Shown here piece after piece: positions 41,801 through 49,859 of a stretch of 64,000 nucleotides of DNA (position 1 is its first letter; every line of letters starts with the position of its first letter). The position numbers and the translations under genes are program-made. The DNA is from Sphingobacterium populi (GTDB taxonomy: Bacteria > Bacteroidota > Bacteroidia > Sphingobacteriales > Sphingobacteriaceae): NCBI RefSeq assembly GCF_001586775.1, contig NZ_LQXS01000001.1, positions 992,001 through 1,056,000 of the forward strand, read 5' to 3'. The notes under the pieces are model-generated. The model did no database searches, was not told the DNA's origin, and saw nothing but the letters and a program-made list of their open reading frames with translations.

Positions 41801-43045
41801 GGTAGTATTCGTGTGGTACTGCAATGGCGGTCTGCCGATTTTTCAATTCAGATTATCGATACAGGCTGTGGTATTGCAGCACAAAATAAAGATCAAGTAT
41901 TCAACGTTTTTGAACGAGACTATATTGGAAATAATACCAATAAGGGTGGATTTGGGATTGGCCTATATTTAGTAAAAAGTTTTATATCTGCACACAAAGG
42001 AAGTATTGTCCATCGGCCACATGTTCCGGCAGGAACAGAATTTGAAATTTTATTACAAAACGGCAAGACACATCTTGCTGAATTCACCATTTTCGAAGAT
42101 GTGGTAGAGCACAGTGCCAGTATAGACGAATTTATGGAAGCACCATCCATCTCACAATCTGTCGATGCGCCGGCCGCTCAACTAGAAGTCGCAACGCCCA
42201 CTACAGATCCCGTCTTAGCTACAAAAGAAACACCCGATTACCAAAACCTGGTAAGCGATAAAAAGACGATGGTGGTAGTAGACGACAATATAGAAATCAG
42301 AAAATACCTCCGCAAAATCTTTCAGCATGACTTCGAGATTCAAGAAGCAGATTGCGCGGAAACCGGAATCACCATGATTGAGCAAACTCCGCCAGATATC
42401 ATTATTAGTGATGTGGTGATGGGCGAGTTATCGGGTATTGACCTCTGCCAGCACATCAAAAATATTCCGGCGCTGAGCCATATTCCGATCATCCTGCTCA
42501 CGGCGAGTAACTCACAAGATATTAAACTGAAAGGCTTGGAAGGCAAGGCAGACGATTATGTCACCAAACCATTTGACCGAGAACTGCTGATTGCACGTGT
42601 CAACAACTTAATTCAGAGTCGCAGCCATATGCAGCGCCATTTCTACGATGAGATCACCCTACAACCAAATAATCATAAGATCTCCAAAGAACATCGCCTA
42701 TTCTTAGAGAAATCAATCGCTATTGTAGAACAAAATCTCGATCAAGAATCGTTTAGTGTAAAAGAGCTTGCCGACCAGATTGGCATGAGCCATTCTAATT
42801 TTTATAAACGAATAAAAGCCATTTCAGGCAAATCAGCCAACGAATTTATACGCTTTGTACGACTTCGCAAGGTTGCTCAGATACTCATCGAAACCGATTC
42901 TAATGTGAGCGAAGCAGCCTTTGCCGCAGGTTTTAACGACATAAAATATTTCCGCACCCAGTTTTCCAAAGTATTTGGGATGAAACCCTCTGAGTTCAAA
43001 AAGAAATACGATGCACTACGCAAGAATCATCGGGTAATTATTTAA
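38891..43045 (+). CDS. HTCS hybrid two-component regulator (complete)
   Basis: 1384 residues from ATG 38891; an ATG at codon 8 is also possible. The order is a signal peptide, two seven-bladed periplasmic propellers built from Reg_prop repeats (about 40-690, many with W-F/I-G-T), a Y_Y_Y domain (about 710-780), one membrane helix (about 790-810), HisKA with His846 (IAHEFRNPL), HATPase (about 950-1065, GFGIGLYLV), receiver with Asp1174 and Lys1226, and an AraC HTH (about 1275-1375). All phospho-relay residues are present. It should sense an oligosaccharide in the periplasm and activate the arabinogalactan-type locus to its left. Its HTH closely matches the truncated HTCS at 1-486. Confidence 0.97.
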   Translation: MRKTSHLMKILLILLLFAAGISTAKSENNPPIRYIGIEKGLSNNNVTSIFEDRDGFMWFGTFDGLNRFDGYQFMVFKNQPGERRSLPDNRITDISQDDKGRIWVASKSGFARLGSNYEDFQRVQWKDYAPFRQDQANISASVNQLAYSTTQGIFAATSLYGLLQVDSNGEQPVATKVPLQYRDGSRILDYNAQGVVATAKNEIWVFIHNYGLCRLNLQSNVLEVIDDHIKSSIALKVDENGQSIWVASNDNLHNLYEFDLYQNSYTTYPINPALAPFEITSLYAKYEKVYIGSEGNGILTFDKRTNRFEQYQASTGWMKSMTVYSMYIDHMQRNWIGTLRSGINVVDNRLARFHLIQPGSANDRQNPKNFILSFANGQKNDLWIGTDGGGMMHWNRNSNDFTHYAADDKRSAGKLNNNFITGVLQDEDGFVWATTYGGGINRLDPKTGLFKQYSCRAKDNNRLFTSTWKIYADSKKRIWVSTLNGGGLFCYNRSTDQFDEKAKDIIDVLSMYEESPDVMWFGSWSTLTMRNFVTGEHKIINTEFPVRDIYTNNDGYIWLATEGGGLLRYEKATCKIKRYSEKDGLPSNTVLNILQDHAGTFWLSTYNGLANFDSTKEAFTNYYDSDGLQSNQFNYNAAIKLTDGSVAFGGIHGFNLFHPGQLKSLQRDSKMVLTALSINNKPTDLFSESKFYSSTNHIDKLIIPFHDAVLNVHFSALEFSFPTKIKYAYFLDGWDKDWNYVDNVRTANYTNLKEGKYTLRIKSTNADGVWAGVEKVVEIEILPPWWRSFWAYFAYIALIMTAIFAYIRYDRKQTRLKYEIDLAKVNAEKKKELHEKQIAFFTHIAHEFRNPLTLIVNPLKEMSTELAHQIDREDIHRVYRNSKRLLNLVDKLLLFRKTESGMDQLRLVKADIVSLTQEVFTCFQQQATLQHIQYEFESNIEHHLLLLDREKIEISLFNLISNAFKYTPNGGSIRVVLQWRSADFSIQIIDTGCGIAAQNKDQVFNVFERDYIGNNTNKGGFGIGLYLVKSFISAHKGSIVHRPHVPAGTEFEILLQNGKTHLAEFTIFEDVVEHSASIDEFMEAPSISQSVDAPAAQLEVATPTTDPVLATKETPDYQNLVSDKKTMVVVDDNIEIRKYLRKIFQHDFEIQEADCAETGITMIEQTPPDIIISDVVMGELSGIDLCQHIKNIPALSHIPIILLTASNSQDIKLKGLEGKADDYVTKPFDRELLIARVNNLIQSRSHMQRHFYDEITLQPNNHKISKEHRLFLEKSIAIVEQNLDQESFSVKELADQIGMSHSNFYKRIKAISGKSANEFIRFVRLRKVAQILIETDSNVSEAAFAAGFNDIKYFRTQFSKVFGMKPSEFKKKYDALRKNHRVII

Positions 43046-43147
43046 TAGCGTTTTTGACTAAAAAGATATAACTTGTAGTTCAAAACTAAGGGAGTGAGTG
43101 GAATATCTAATTACTCCCATTATGCATGTAAGCTTAACCACCTTTTT

Positions 43148-44476
43148 ATGAAATATCTTATTGCGTCGGCATTACTTTTGGCCAATCTATATGTAGCTAC
43201 AGCACAAACCAAACAGGTGCTATTGCAGAATGTCCGATTAATTGATCATCAGGCAGCAAATCTTACCTCGCCGATGCATGTATTGATATCGGACAATACC
43301 ATCGTCAAGATTAGCTCCTCTCCTATTTCGGTACAGCACAGCGACGTGTTGAAGATCGATGGTAAGGGGAAAACCTTGATGCCTGGACTTATCGATGTGC
43401 ATGTGCATTTGGTTTTTGGAGCGCTCACGCTTCCGCAAATGGTAACCAGCGATCTGTCGGAGGAGTTTTTACTAGAAAAAGTCGGCAAATCTGCCGAAGA
43501 TATGTTGTTACGTGGCTTTACGAGTGTGCGGGATGCTGGCGGCCCTATTTTCCCTTTGAAGGCTGCCATTGATAAAGGACAATTGGTAGGTCCGCGTGTT
43601 TGGCCATCTGGTGCTACGATTAGTCAAACTGCAGGACATGGTGATTTTAGAACCCCAGATGAGCGATCCCGTCGGTTTTTCGGTGTCGTTTCCAGAGCCG
43701 AACGTTATGGAGCCACCTTTATTGCTGATGGCCGCGCAGAAGTACTAACTGCGGTTAGAGAAAACCTACGTTTTGGTGCTAGCCAAATCAAATTAATGGC
43801 AGGCGGTGGCACATCTTCGGCCTACGATCCAATTGATGTGACACAGTACACATTTGATGAGATGAAGGCCGCGGTGGAAGCAGCAGAAGATTGGGGAACT
43901 TACGTAATGGTACATGCCTATACCCCGAGAGCAGTACAACGCGCGATAGAAGCAGGTGTTAAATCGATTGAACATGGACAAATGTTGGACGAAGAAACCT
44001 TAAAGATGCTAGCTGATAACAACGTGTGGCTGAGCCTTCAAAACCTAATGGACAATAACGATAATATGGACGCACAGCGCAAAGCGAAACGTAAGCCCGT
44101 ATTGGAAGGGCAAGAAAGAGTATGGCCTATGGCCAAAAAATTAGGCGTTAAACTAGCTTGGGGTACAGATTTTCTTTTCGAACCTGAATTGAACGACGAT
44201 CAAAACAGCTATATATTAAGGCTTCAAAAATGGTTTACAAATGCTGAAATCTTAAAAATGATCACGCAAGATAACGCCGAATTATTGCAATTATCAGGAT
44301 TACGCAGTCCGTATCCGGGCAAATTAGGAGTTATTGAAGAGCAGGCATTAGCAGATTTGTTGCTGGTGGATGGCGACCCGCTGAAAAACCTGGAGCTACT
44401 TTCAAATCCGAAAAAGAACTTTCTACTGATCATCAAAGACGGTAAAATTTACAAAAATACGTTACAAAAAGATTAG
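43148..44476 (+). CDS. Secreted metal-dependent amidohydrolase
   Basis: I start it at ATG 43148, which gives a signal peptide ending VATAQ; the in-frame GTG at 43094 would bury that signal. The 442-residue protein is of the imidazolonepropionase/prolidase-like amidohydrolase group. It has a DVHVHL metal site, IKLMAGGG with the likely carboxylated Lys, VMVHAYT, SIEHGQML and WGTDF with the catalytic Asp. Related secreted proteins cleave dipeptides or cyclic amides. It shows no link to glycan use and follows the HTCS gene by about 100 bases on the same strand, so it may be read through from it. Substrate unknown. Confidence 0.9.
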   Translation: MKYLIASALLLANLYVATAQTKQVLLQNVRLIDHQAANLTSPMHVLISDNTIVKISSSPISVQHSDVLKIDGKGKTLMPGLIDVHVHLVFGALTLPQMVTSDLSEEFLLEKVGKSAEDMLLRGFTSVRDAGGPIFPLKAAIDKGQLVGPRVWPSGATISQTAGHGDFRTPDERSRRFFGVVSRAERYGATFIADGRAEVLTAVRENLRFGASQIKLMAGGGTSSAYDPIDVTQYTFDEMKAAVEAAEDWGTYVMVHAYTPRAVQRAIEAGVKSIEHGQMLDEETLKMLADNNVWLSLQNLMDNNDNMDAQRKAKRKPVLEGQERVWPMAKKLGVKLAWGTDFLFEPELNDDQNSYILRLQKWFTNAEILKMITQDNAELLQLSGLRSPYPGKLGVIEEQALADLLLVDGDPLKNLELLSNPKKNFLLIIKDGKIYKNTLQKD

Positions 44477-44552
44477 TCATTCTAGCTTTTTCTGCACTCT
44501 GAACTGATTATGAAGACCACCTGCTATTGGGCGTAGCTAGGCTTTGTGCTAC

Positions 44553-44624
44553 CACAGTAGATCCCTTTACTGATCACTTTCTGTTTACCATTAATGAAAT
44601 ACCTGTTGATTGCTATCTACTGTG
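44553..44624. repeat. Spaced 10-bp inverted repeat
   Basis: CACAGTAGAT (44553-44562) and its complement ATCTACTGTG (44615-44624) flank 52 bases, immediately beside the broken end of the NAD(P)-binding gene fragment. It could be a scar of a lost element or a weak terminator; no transposase is present. Confidence 0.4.
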
Positions 44625-44625
44625 A

Positions 44626-44814
44626 TTACTGTTGCACAACACGATGCCAATAGATAGTATATTCCACTATGTTTACAACGTCTAATCCTTCACCCGTTAA
44701 AATATCTATACCGCGCGAGGGTGCACCAATAATGACTCCGCTACCCGCTTGTTTCAACTTTTCACACACTCTGCTCCCTAACAGACCAGTTCCTCCTAAT
44801 ACCAAAATCTTCAT
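44626..44814 (-). pseudogene. Truncated NAD(P)-binding (SDR/NmrA-like) protein
   Basis: 62 codons. The N-terminus is a normal Rossmann start (MKILVLGGTGLLGSRVCEKL) and the next part (IIGAPSRGIDILTGEGLD) matches atypical short-chain dehydrogenase/NmrA-like proteins. After GLD the sequence becomes unrelated and stops. Family members have about 250-300 residues, so at least three quarters is missing. The break point adjoins the inverted repeat at 44553-44624. I read this as a deletion remnant. Confidence 0.65.
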
Positions 44815-44831
44815 AATTAACTAATTTTTAC

Positions 44832-44975
44832 ATGAATCCAATAAAGAAAATACGCTACTTAAATGGCGATCTTCTTTCTTTTAGTGTCAAAGAAAAAGAT
44901 TTAATAAAAGAAGTAGATCATCCAAGATTTACATTTCCGACCATCCAGCAGTTAATCCTGTTTTCGTCCAGCTAA
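44832..44975 (+). pseudogene. Short divergent ORF, possible gene remnant
   Basis: 47 codons starting MNPIKKIRYLNGDLLSFSV and rich in charged residues, so it looks like a protein N-terminus rather than random frame. Its last eight codons overlap the 3' end of the HTCS gene on the other strand. It starts only 17 bases from the divergent NAD(P)-binding remnant. I do not recognise the family. Together the two look like the surviving ends of a lost divergent gene pair. Function unlikely. Confidence 0.35.
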
Positions 44976-47900
44976 CTTGGCCGACTGACGTGCTTGTATA
45001 TAAGCCGATGGTGTATGTTTAAATTTGACCTTAAAGACTTTTGTAAAATAATTCGGATCAGAAAAGCCTAATTCGTAGGCCACTTCGGCGATGGATTTAT
45101 CACTCTTACACAACAGGTGTGTTGCTTTTTCTAACTTTATAGATCGAATATATTCTACAGGAGTCATTCCGGTATAATCCAACAATTTGTTATATAACGA
45201 CGCTCTGCTGATCGATAGATGAGCGCTTAACGATTCGACTGATAACTGAGGATTTGCGATATTGTCTTCGACATAAGCGTGTGCTTTCTTTAAAAATTTT
45301 TCATTTTCGGATACTATTTCCACTTCGGGTGATACGATATCGATATGCTTCGAGTATTTGTCTTTAAATGCTTGGCTAAGTGACAACAGTCGATGCACTT
45401 TTGCTTTAAAATGATTCATATCAAAGGGCTTATTGAGGTAATCTACTGCGCCCGATTCCAGACCATATACTGCACCATTAGGTAAGTTAGCTGCTGTTAG
45501 TAAGATGACAGGGATTTGTTTCGTTCTTTTGTCTAGATGAAGCTTGTGCACTAGCTCCACTCCATTCATAATAGGCATTTGGACATCGCTAATGATAATA
45601 TCTGGATGGTGAAAAAGTGCCTTTTGCCATCCATCCATTCCGTTTTCCGCTTCGACGATTTGATACTGCTCCTGCAAATGTCCTTTCAAATAAAGACGAA
45701 AATCAGCGTCATCTTCTACGATTAAGACTTTCGGGAATCCTGACAGATCCGTCGGCGCTTCATCTTTAGCCGCTAGCACAGTAGGTGTATCATCCTGATC
45801 TTGAGACTGCACTGCGGCTGATCTTTTGAGTTTGAGATCAAACTGAAACACGCTGCCTTTTCCAACTTGGCTTGACACCGCGATCGTACCACCATAAAGT
45901 TCGACGAAAGATTTGACGATCGAAAGTCCAATACCAGATCCTTGATTGAGGATGTGCTCTTCCGCCTTTAGTTGAAAGAAGCTGTCGAAGACCTTTTCTT
46001 TGAATTGGTCTGGAATACCAACACCCGAATCCTGCACAGCGAAATTAATCTGCAAGATGCCTTGTGCCTTGTCGATAACCTCTGCCGCTACGGAAACTTC
46101 GATGTTGCCTCCTCGCGGGGTAAACTTAAATGCATTAGAAAGTAAGTTAAATAGTATGCGCTCGATCTTATCTTGGTCGAAGCGAACAAAAAGTTCATTT
46201 GTACAGGAGGTTACTTTTAAATTTATGTCTTTTTGTATCGCAAGATCACTAAAGGATGTTACGCATTGTCGAACGAAAGACATGAGTTCACCATCTGTAT
46301 TACGCAAGGTTATCTCATTCTCTTCGAGTTTTCTAAAATCTAGCAGCTGGTTTACTAAACTTAGTAAACGCTCGCTGTTGCGTTGTACAAATTTGAGCTG
46401 TTCTGCGGCTTTTTCGCTGTGCATTTCGCGCAGCAGATTGTCTACAGGTCCTTTGATTAACGAAATTGGTGTTTTGAATTCATGACTTAGATTGGTCAAA
46501 AATTGGATCTTCATTCTATCAAGATTTCTCAATTGCTCTGTCTCTTTTCGCTCTTGTTCTATTAATTGTTTGGCAGAGACGCGTTCTTGTTCTAAAGCGA
46601 ATTGTGCTTTTAAACGTTGTATACCTCTCGCCCTGATTAATAATAAAGTTCCTAGGGCCATCACAGCGTACAATATGTATGCTGGAATAGTTTTCCACCA
46701 GGGCGGCGAGATGACTACTTCGATAGATCGCTCATTGTTGCCCCAAACCCCATCGTTATTACTTGCTCGCACTTTAAAACGATAATTTCCGGGAGGAATA
46801 TTGGTATAATTCGCCACGTGCTCTTTACCTACCGTTATCCAATCTTTGTCGAATCCTTCTAAAAGATATTGGTATTGATTGGCCTCGGGTACGGTAAAGT
46901 TGAGCGCTTCAAAAGATATGGCAAAGTTTTGATCGTATCTTAATTTTATCCTTTCTGCCAGCAGCAGAGAGGTACTTATAGGCTGATCTTGTCCGGGATT
47001 CACGGGTGTATTATTTACGCGCAAATTAGTCAGTACGATCTTAGCCGGGTTTTGATTTATCTTGAGATTTTGTGGGTAAAAATGGTTGAAGCCACGCTGC
47101 CCACCAAAAAATAGTTCACCATCGGCTAATTTAATGCCTGCACCTAAACTAAATGCTCCAGCCTGTAAACCGGAAGAGTGCGAATAATTTTTGAACAAAT
47201 TTGCTTGTACATCATAGCAGCTTAGGCCCTGACTGGTACTAATCCATATTTTACCGCTACTGTCTTCCATGATTTTCTGTACGACACCATTAATAAGACC
47301 ATCGTTAACGGATAATACTCGGAATCGCTGCTCACCTTTCTTCAACACGCCAATTCCATCGCCGTTTGTCCCGACCCAGGTATTGCCACTACGATCATGA
47401 TAAATCGAAGAAACATAATTGCTGGGTAAGTTATGTGATGCTGCATTGATACTTCGGGACGATCCAGTATTCGGATTTATGACGGTTATACCGGCTCCAT
47501 ACGTGCCAATCCACATTTGATGGTCGTCCATTTCTTCGATAGCACGAATGTACCCGAGTTTATCATACTTCGATATGGTTTTCCGATCGGGATGCAAAAC
47601 ATTTACGCCTCCTCCATTGGTGCCAATCCACAGATTGCCTTTTCGATCACTTTTCAGTGCAAATATTTCATTGCTATTTAAATATGTAGCACCTGAGCCT
47701 GCTTTGAACCTGGTTACTTCATTTTTTACAACATCATAGCCATACAGTCCTCCTTGATAGGTGCCCACCCACAGGGTATTGGCATCTTGTTCCATGGCCA
47801 ATACGTTTAAATCGTTTGGCAATGAAGATACTAGTTGTTGACTACGTTTGGATTTATCGTATTTCCATACACCTGCTCCATCCGTTCCGATGTATACATT

Positions 47901-49022
47901 TTTCTGGATGGAGGCTAGCGCCGTCACGATAGCACCATCGCCGGCGTAGGATGGTACACCATCAATGGTGCGAAGATTAAACTCATTCAGGTTGCTATCA
48001 TATTTGTTCAATCCGCCTTGATACGTACCGATCCAAGATATACCGTAATCATCTATCAAAATAGAACGTATCGAATGTGTACTCAAACTTTGCAAATCGC
48101 CCTTCTGAGGTTTGTACTGCTTCAATTTGAAGGTATTGATATGCAAAACATGCAGTCCTTTATCACTACCAATCCACAGGTTACCAGCATTATCTTTATC
48201 AATGGCGTACAGGTTATTGCTATACAACTGCCCCCCTTTTAATAGTGGTGAGACAGATTCTAACTTCTCACGTATGTGATCTATGCGAAGAAGGCCCTCG
48301 GTAGAAGCAAACCATAGGTTGCCCAAGTCATCCTGAACAATACTCCGAATAATACGATCGGCTCGATGGCTTTGTCCCGCATTAGGCACATCGTATGCTT
48401 TTACCAAGTTTAAATTGCGATTGTATTGATATAGCTGTTGATCGGCCGCAATCCACAAATTCCCGCTTTTGTCTTTATAGCTACAATATGAAATCTTTCC
48501 TTCTAATGTTTGGTTGAGTTTTGCGTAAGCTCCGTCGGTTCGGATCTGCTGCGTATCACCATCGATACAATAAAATGCGCCAAACGCACTCACCCATACG
48601 TTACCTTGATTATCGCTATACACGGAGTTGATGGCTGTGCTCATGCCAGTGGTGGTCGTCGGATGATAATGAACAATGCGATCCGTTTTTCGGTCATAGT
48701 ATGCTAAACCACCTCCATTTGTACCAATCCAGATGCGTCCAGAAATATCTTCATGCAAAGAACTGATATGATTAACGCCGAGTCCATCATTTTCTGTCGG
48801 GTTGCGCCTATAAATCTTGAAATTGGTGCCATCAAATCGATTTAAACCATCTTCAGTACCTATCCAAAGGAAACCAAATTGATCCCGTATTAATGCATGA
48901 ATGGTATTGGAAGATAGACCATCTTTAGAATATAGGCGCTGAAAATCAATTGCTTTATCTTGCGCTGATGCAAAACTTACCATCAAACACATACTAAAAA
49001 CACACAATGCAACCGCTTTCAT
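44952..49022 (-). CDS. HTCS hybrid two-component regulator of the xylan-type locus
   Basis: About 1356 residues. I start it at ATG 49022 (MKAVALCVFSMCLMVSFASAQ), seven codons inside the longest frame, because that gives a clean signal peptide. Domains: Reg_prop propellers (about 25-690), Y_Y_Y (about 700-765), membrane helix (about 775-795), HisKA with His847 (NLSHEFKTPISL), HATPase, receiver with Asp1146 (IIISDVQMP) and YLNKPFD, and AraC HTH at the C-terminus (ISRASLYNKL, YELGFSDPNYFTKVFK). Its HTH differs clearly from the two related HTCS genes further left, so it should see another operator. It reads away from the SusC-SusD series at 49860 onward, its likely target. Confidence 0.96.
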   Translation of the reverse strand: MKAVALCVFSMCLMVSFASAQDKAIDFQRLYSKDGLSSNTIHALIRDQFGFLWIGTEDGLNRFDGTNFKIYRRNPTENDGLGVNHISSLHEDISGRIWIGTNGGGLAYYDRKTDRIVHYHPTTTTGMSTAINSVYSDNQGNVWVSAFGAFYCIDGDTQQIRTDGAYAKLNQTLEGKISYCSYKDKSGNLWIAADQQLYQYNRNLNLVKAYDVPNAGQSHRADRIIRSIVQDDLGNLWFASTEGLLRIDHIREKLESVSPLLKGGQLYSNNLYAIDKDNAGNLWIGSDKGLHVLHINTFKLKQYKPQKGDLQSLSTHSIRSILIDDYGISWIGTYQGGLNKYDSNLNEFNLRTIDGVPSYAGDGAIVTALASIQKNVYIGTDGAGVWKYDKSKRSQQLVSSLPNDLNVLAMEQDANTLWVGTYQGGLYGYDVVKNEVTRFKAGSGATYLNSNEIFALKSDRKGNLWIGTNGGGVNVLHPDRKTISKYDKLGYIRAIEEMDDHQMWIGTYGAGITVINPNTGSSRSINAASHNLPSNYVSSIYHDRSGNTWVGTNGDGIGVLKKGEQRFRVLSVNDGLINGVVQKIMEDSSGKIWISTSQGLSCYDVQANLFKNYSHSSGLQAGAFSLGAGIKLADGELFFGGQRGFNHFYPQNLKINQNPAKIVLTNLRVNNTPVNPGQDQPISTSLLLAERIKLRYDQNFAISFEALNFTVPEANQYQYLLEGFDKDWITVGKEHVANYTNIPPGNYRFKVRASNNDGVWGNNERSIEVVISPPWWKTIPAYILYAVMALGTLLLIRARGIQRLKAQFALEQERVSAKQLIEQERKETEQLRNLDRMKIQFLTNLSHEFKTPISLIKGPVDNLLREMHSEKAAEQLKFVQRNSERLLSLVNQLLDFRKLEENEITLRNTDGELMSFVRQCVTSFSDLAIQKDINLKVTSCTNELFVRFDQDKIERILFNLLSNAFKFTPRGGNIEVSVAAEVIDKAQGILQINFAVQDSGVGIPDQFKEKVFDSFFQLKAEEHILNQGSGIGLSIVKSFVELYGGTIAVSSQVGKGSVFQFDLKLKRSAAVQSQDQDDTPTVLAAKDEAPTDLSGFPKVLIVEDDADFRLYLKGHLQEQYQIVEAENGMDGWQKALFHHPDIIISDVQMPIMNGVELVHKLHLDKRTKQIPVILLTAANLPNGAVYGLESGAVDYLNKPFDMNHFKAKVHRLLSLSQAFKDKYSKHIDIVSPEVEIVSENEKFLKKAHAYVEDNIANPQLSVESLSAHLSISRASLYNKLLDYTGMTPVEYIRSIKLEKATHLLCKSDKSIAEVAYELGFSDPNYFTKVFKVKFKHTPSAYIQARQSAKLAGRKQD

Positions 49023-49043
49023 AATTATGTTTATCAAAGGCAT

Positions 49044-49859
49044 CAGAAAATTCGTTTATAATTTGGTTAGACTGAAAAAACGATTCGTAAATATAACTTA
49101 TATTACCCATTAACAGGATATTTCGTAAGCTCTTTTTGCTGCGATGTATTATCTTTTCCAGCATATAAGGTGCTCAATTACTGTTTTTGAACATCTAAAA
49201 TACATATCACTTTACCGCAGTACCATTCCAAAAACATATCACGATAGCTCCTGTCCCACCTTTTTTTAAGGTTATACATTCTTACCGCTTTTTTCGACAA
49301 TATTACCACTCCAACAGCCTACAAGCGGATAATTTTGTTTGCAAGAATTACTGATCAATTTATCAGAACCATAAACCTAAGGGAAACCTACGCATCGTGT
49401 AAATCACTAATTGCACCTTTCTACTTGTATTTGACGCGTGCTGTATAGCCAGCATGTGGCACATCATAGCGATATGTAACAATAAAACAATCGCTTGCAT
49501 AAAGCAACAGGTCGCATTGGTCTACAGCAATGGGTAAGTATCACGACTAAATTTTGATGCATTATGAAAAATAAGCGGTTTAAATGTAAAGAACCATAGG
49601 AACGCTTTATCTCAAAATGGAAGTTAAAATCAAGAAAAGCGCTACATCATGTACATATCGCATTTCATTTTAACCCGACATATTTCAGGTAACCAATGGC
49701 TCATGAGATCCCAACGCACCCCATGAGAAACTACCTTACGATAGGAAGATGATACCTATCAAACAACCAATTACACGCAAAGGACCAATTTAATCTAATG
49801 AAAATGATATGGTAGCATGTTTTATTTATTACAAGCACTGGAGAATGCACACAGGTTTT
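49044..49859. other. Long gene-free region between HTCS and SusC
   Basis: About 800 bases with no supported ORF. It must hold the promoters of the divergent HTCS and SusC genes. I see TAATTTTG at 49330-49337, an exact TAnnTTTG match on the plus strand but without a -33 TTG, a GATAGG...CCTATC inverted repeat at 49740-49760, and a repeated CATGAGA near 49702 and 49723. The shared CACCC-18-CCC element of the left-hand loci is not present in recognisable form. Confidence 0.6.

Noticed and set aside
43094..43147. Extension of the amidohydrolase from GTG 43094
   Set aside because: The ATG at 43148 begins a normal signal peptide; the extension has no supporting feature.
44553..44624. Insertion-sequence ends
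   Set aside because: The 10-bp inverted repeat encloses only 52 bases, with no transposase and no target duplication seen.
46000..46485. A 161-codon open frame on the plus strand
   Set aside because: Antisense to the kinase domain of the HTCS gene; its composition follows from the opposite strand.
49330..49337. Main promoter of the SusC gene at 49860
   Set aside because: It matches TAnnTTTG but lacks a -33 TTG and would imply a 520-base leader; left as a possibility only in the intergenic entry.
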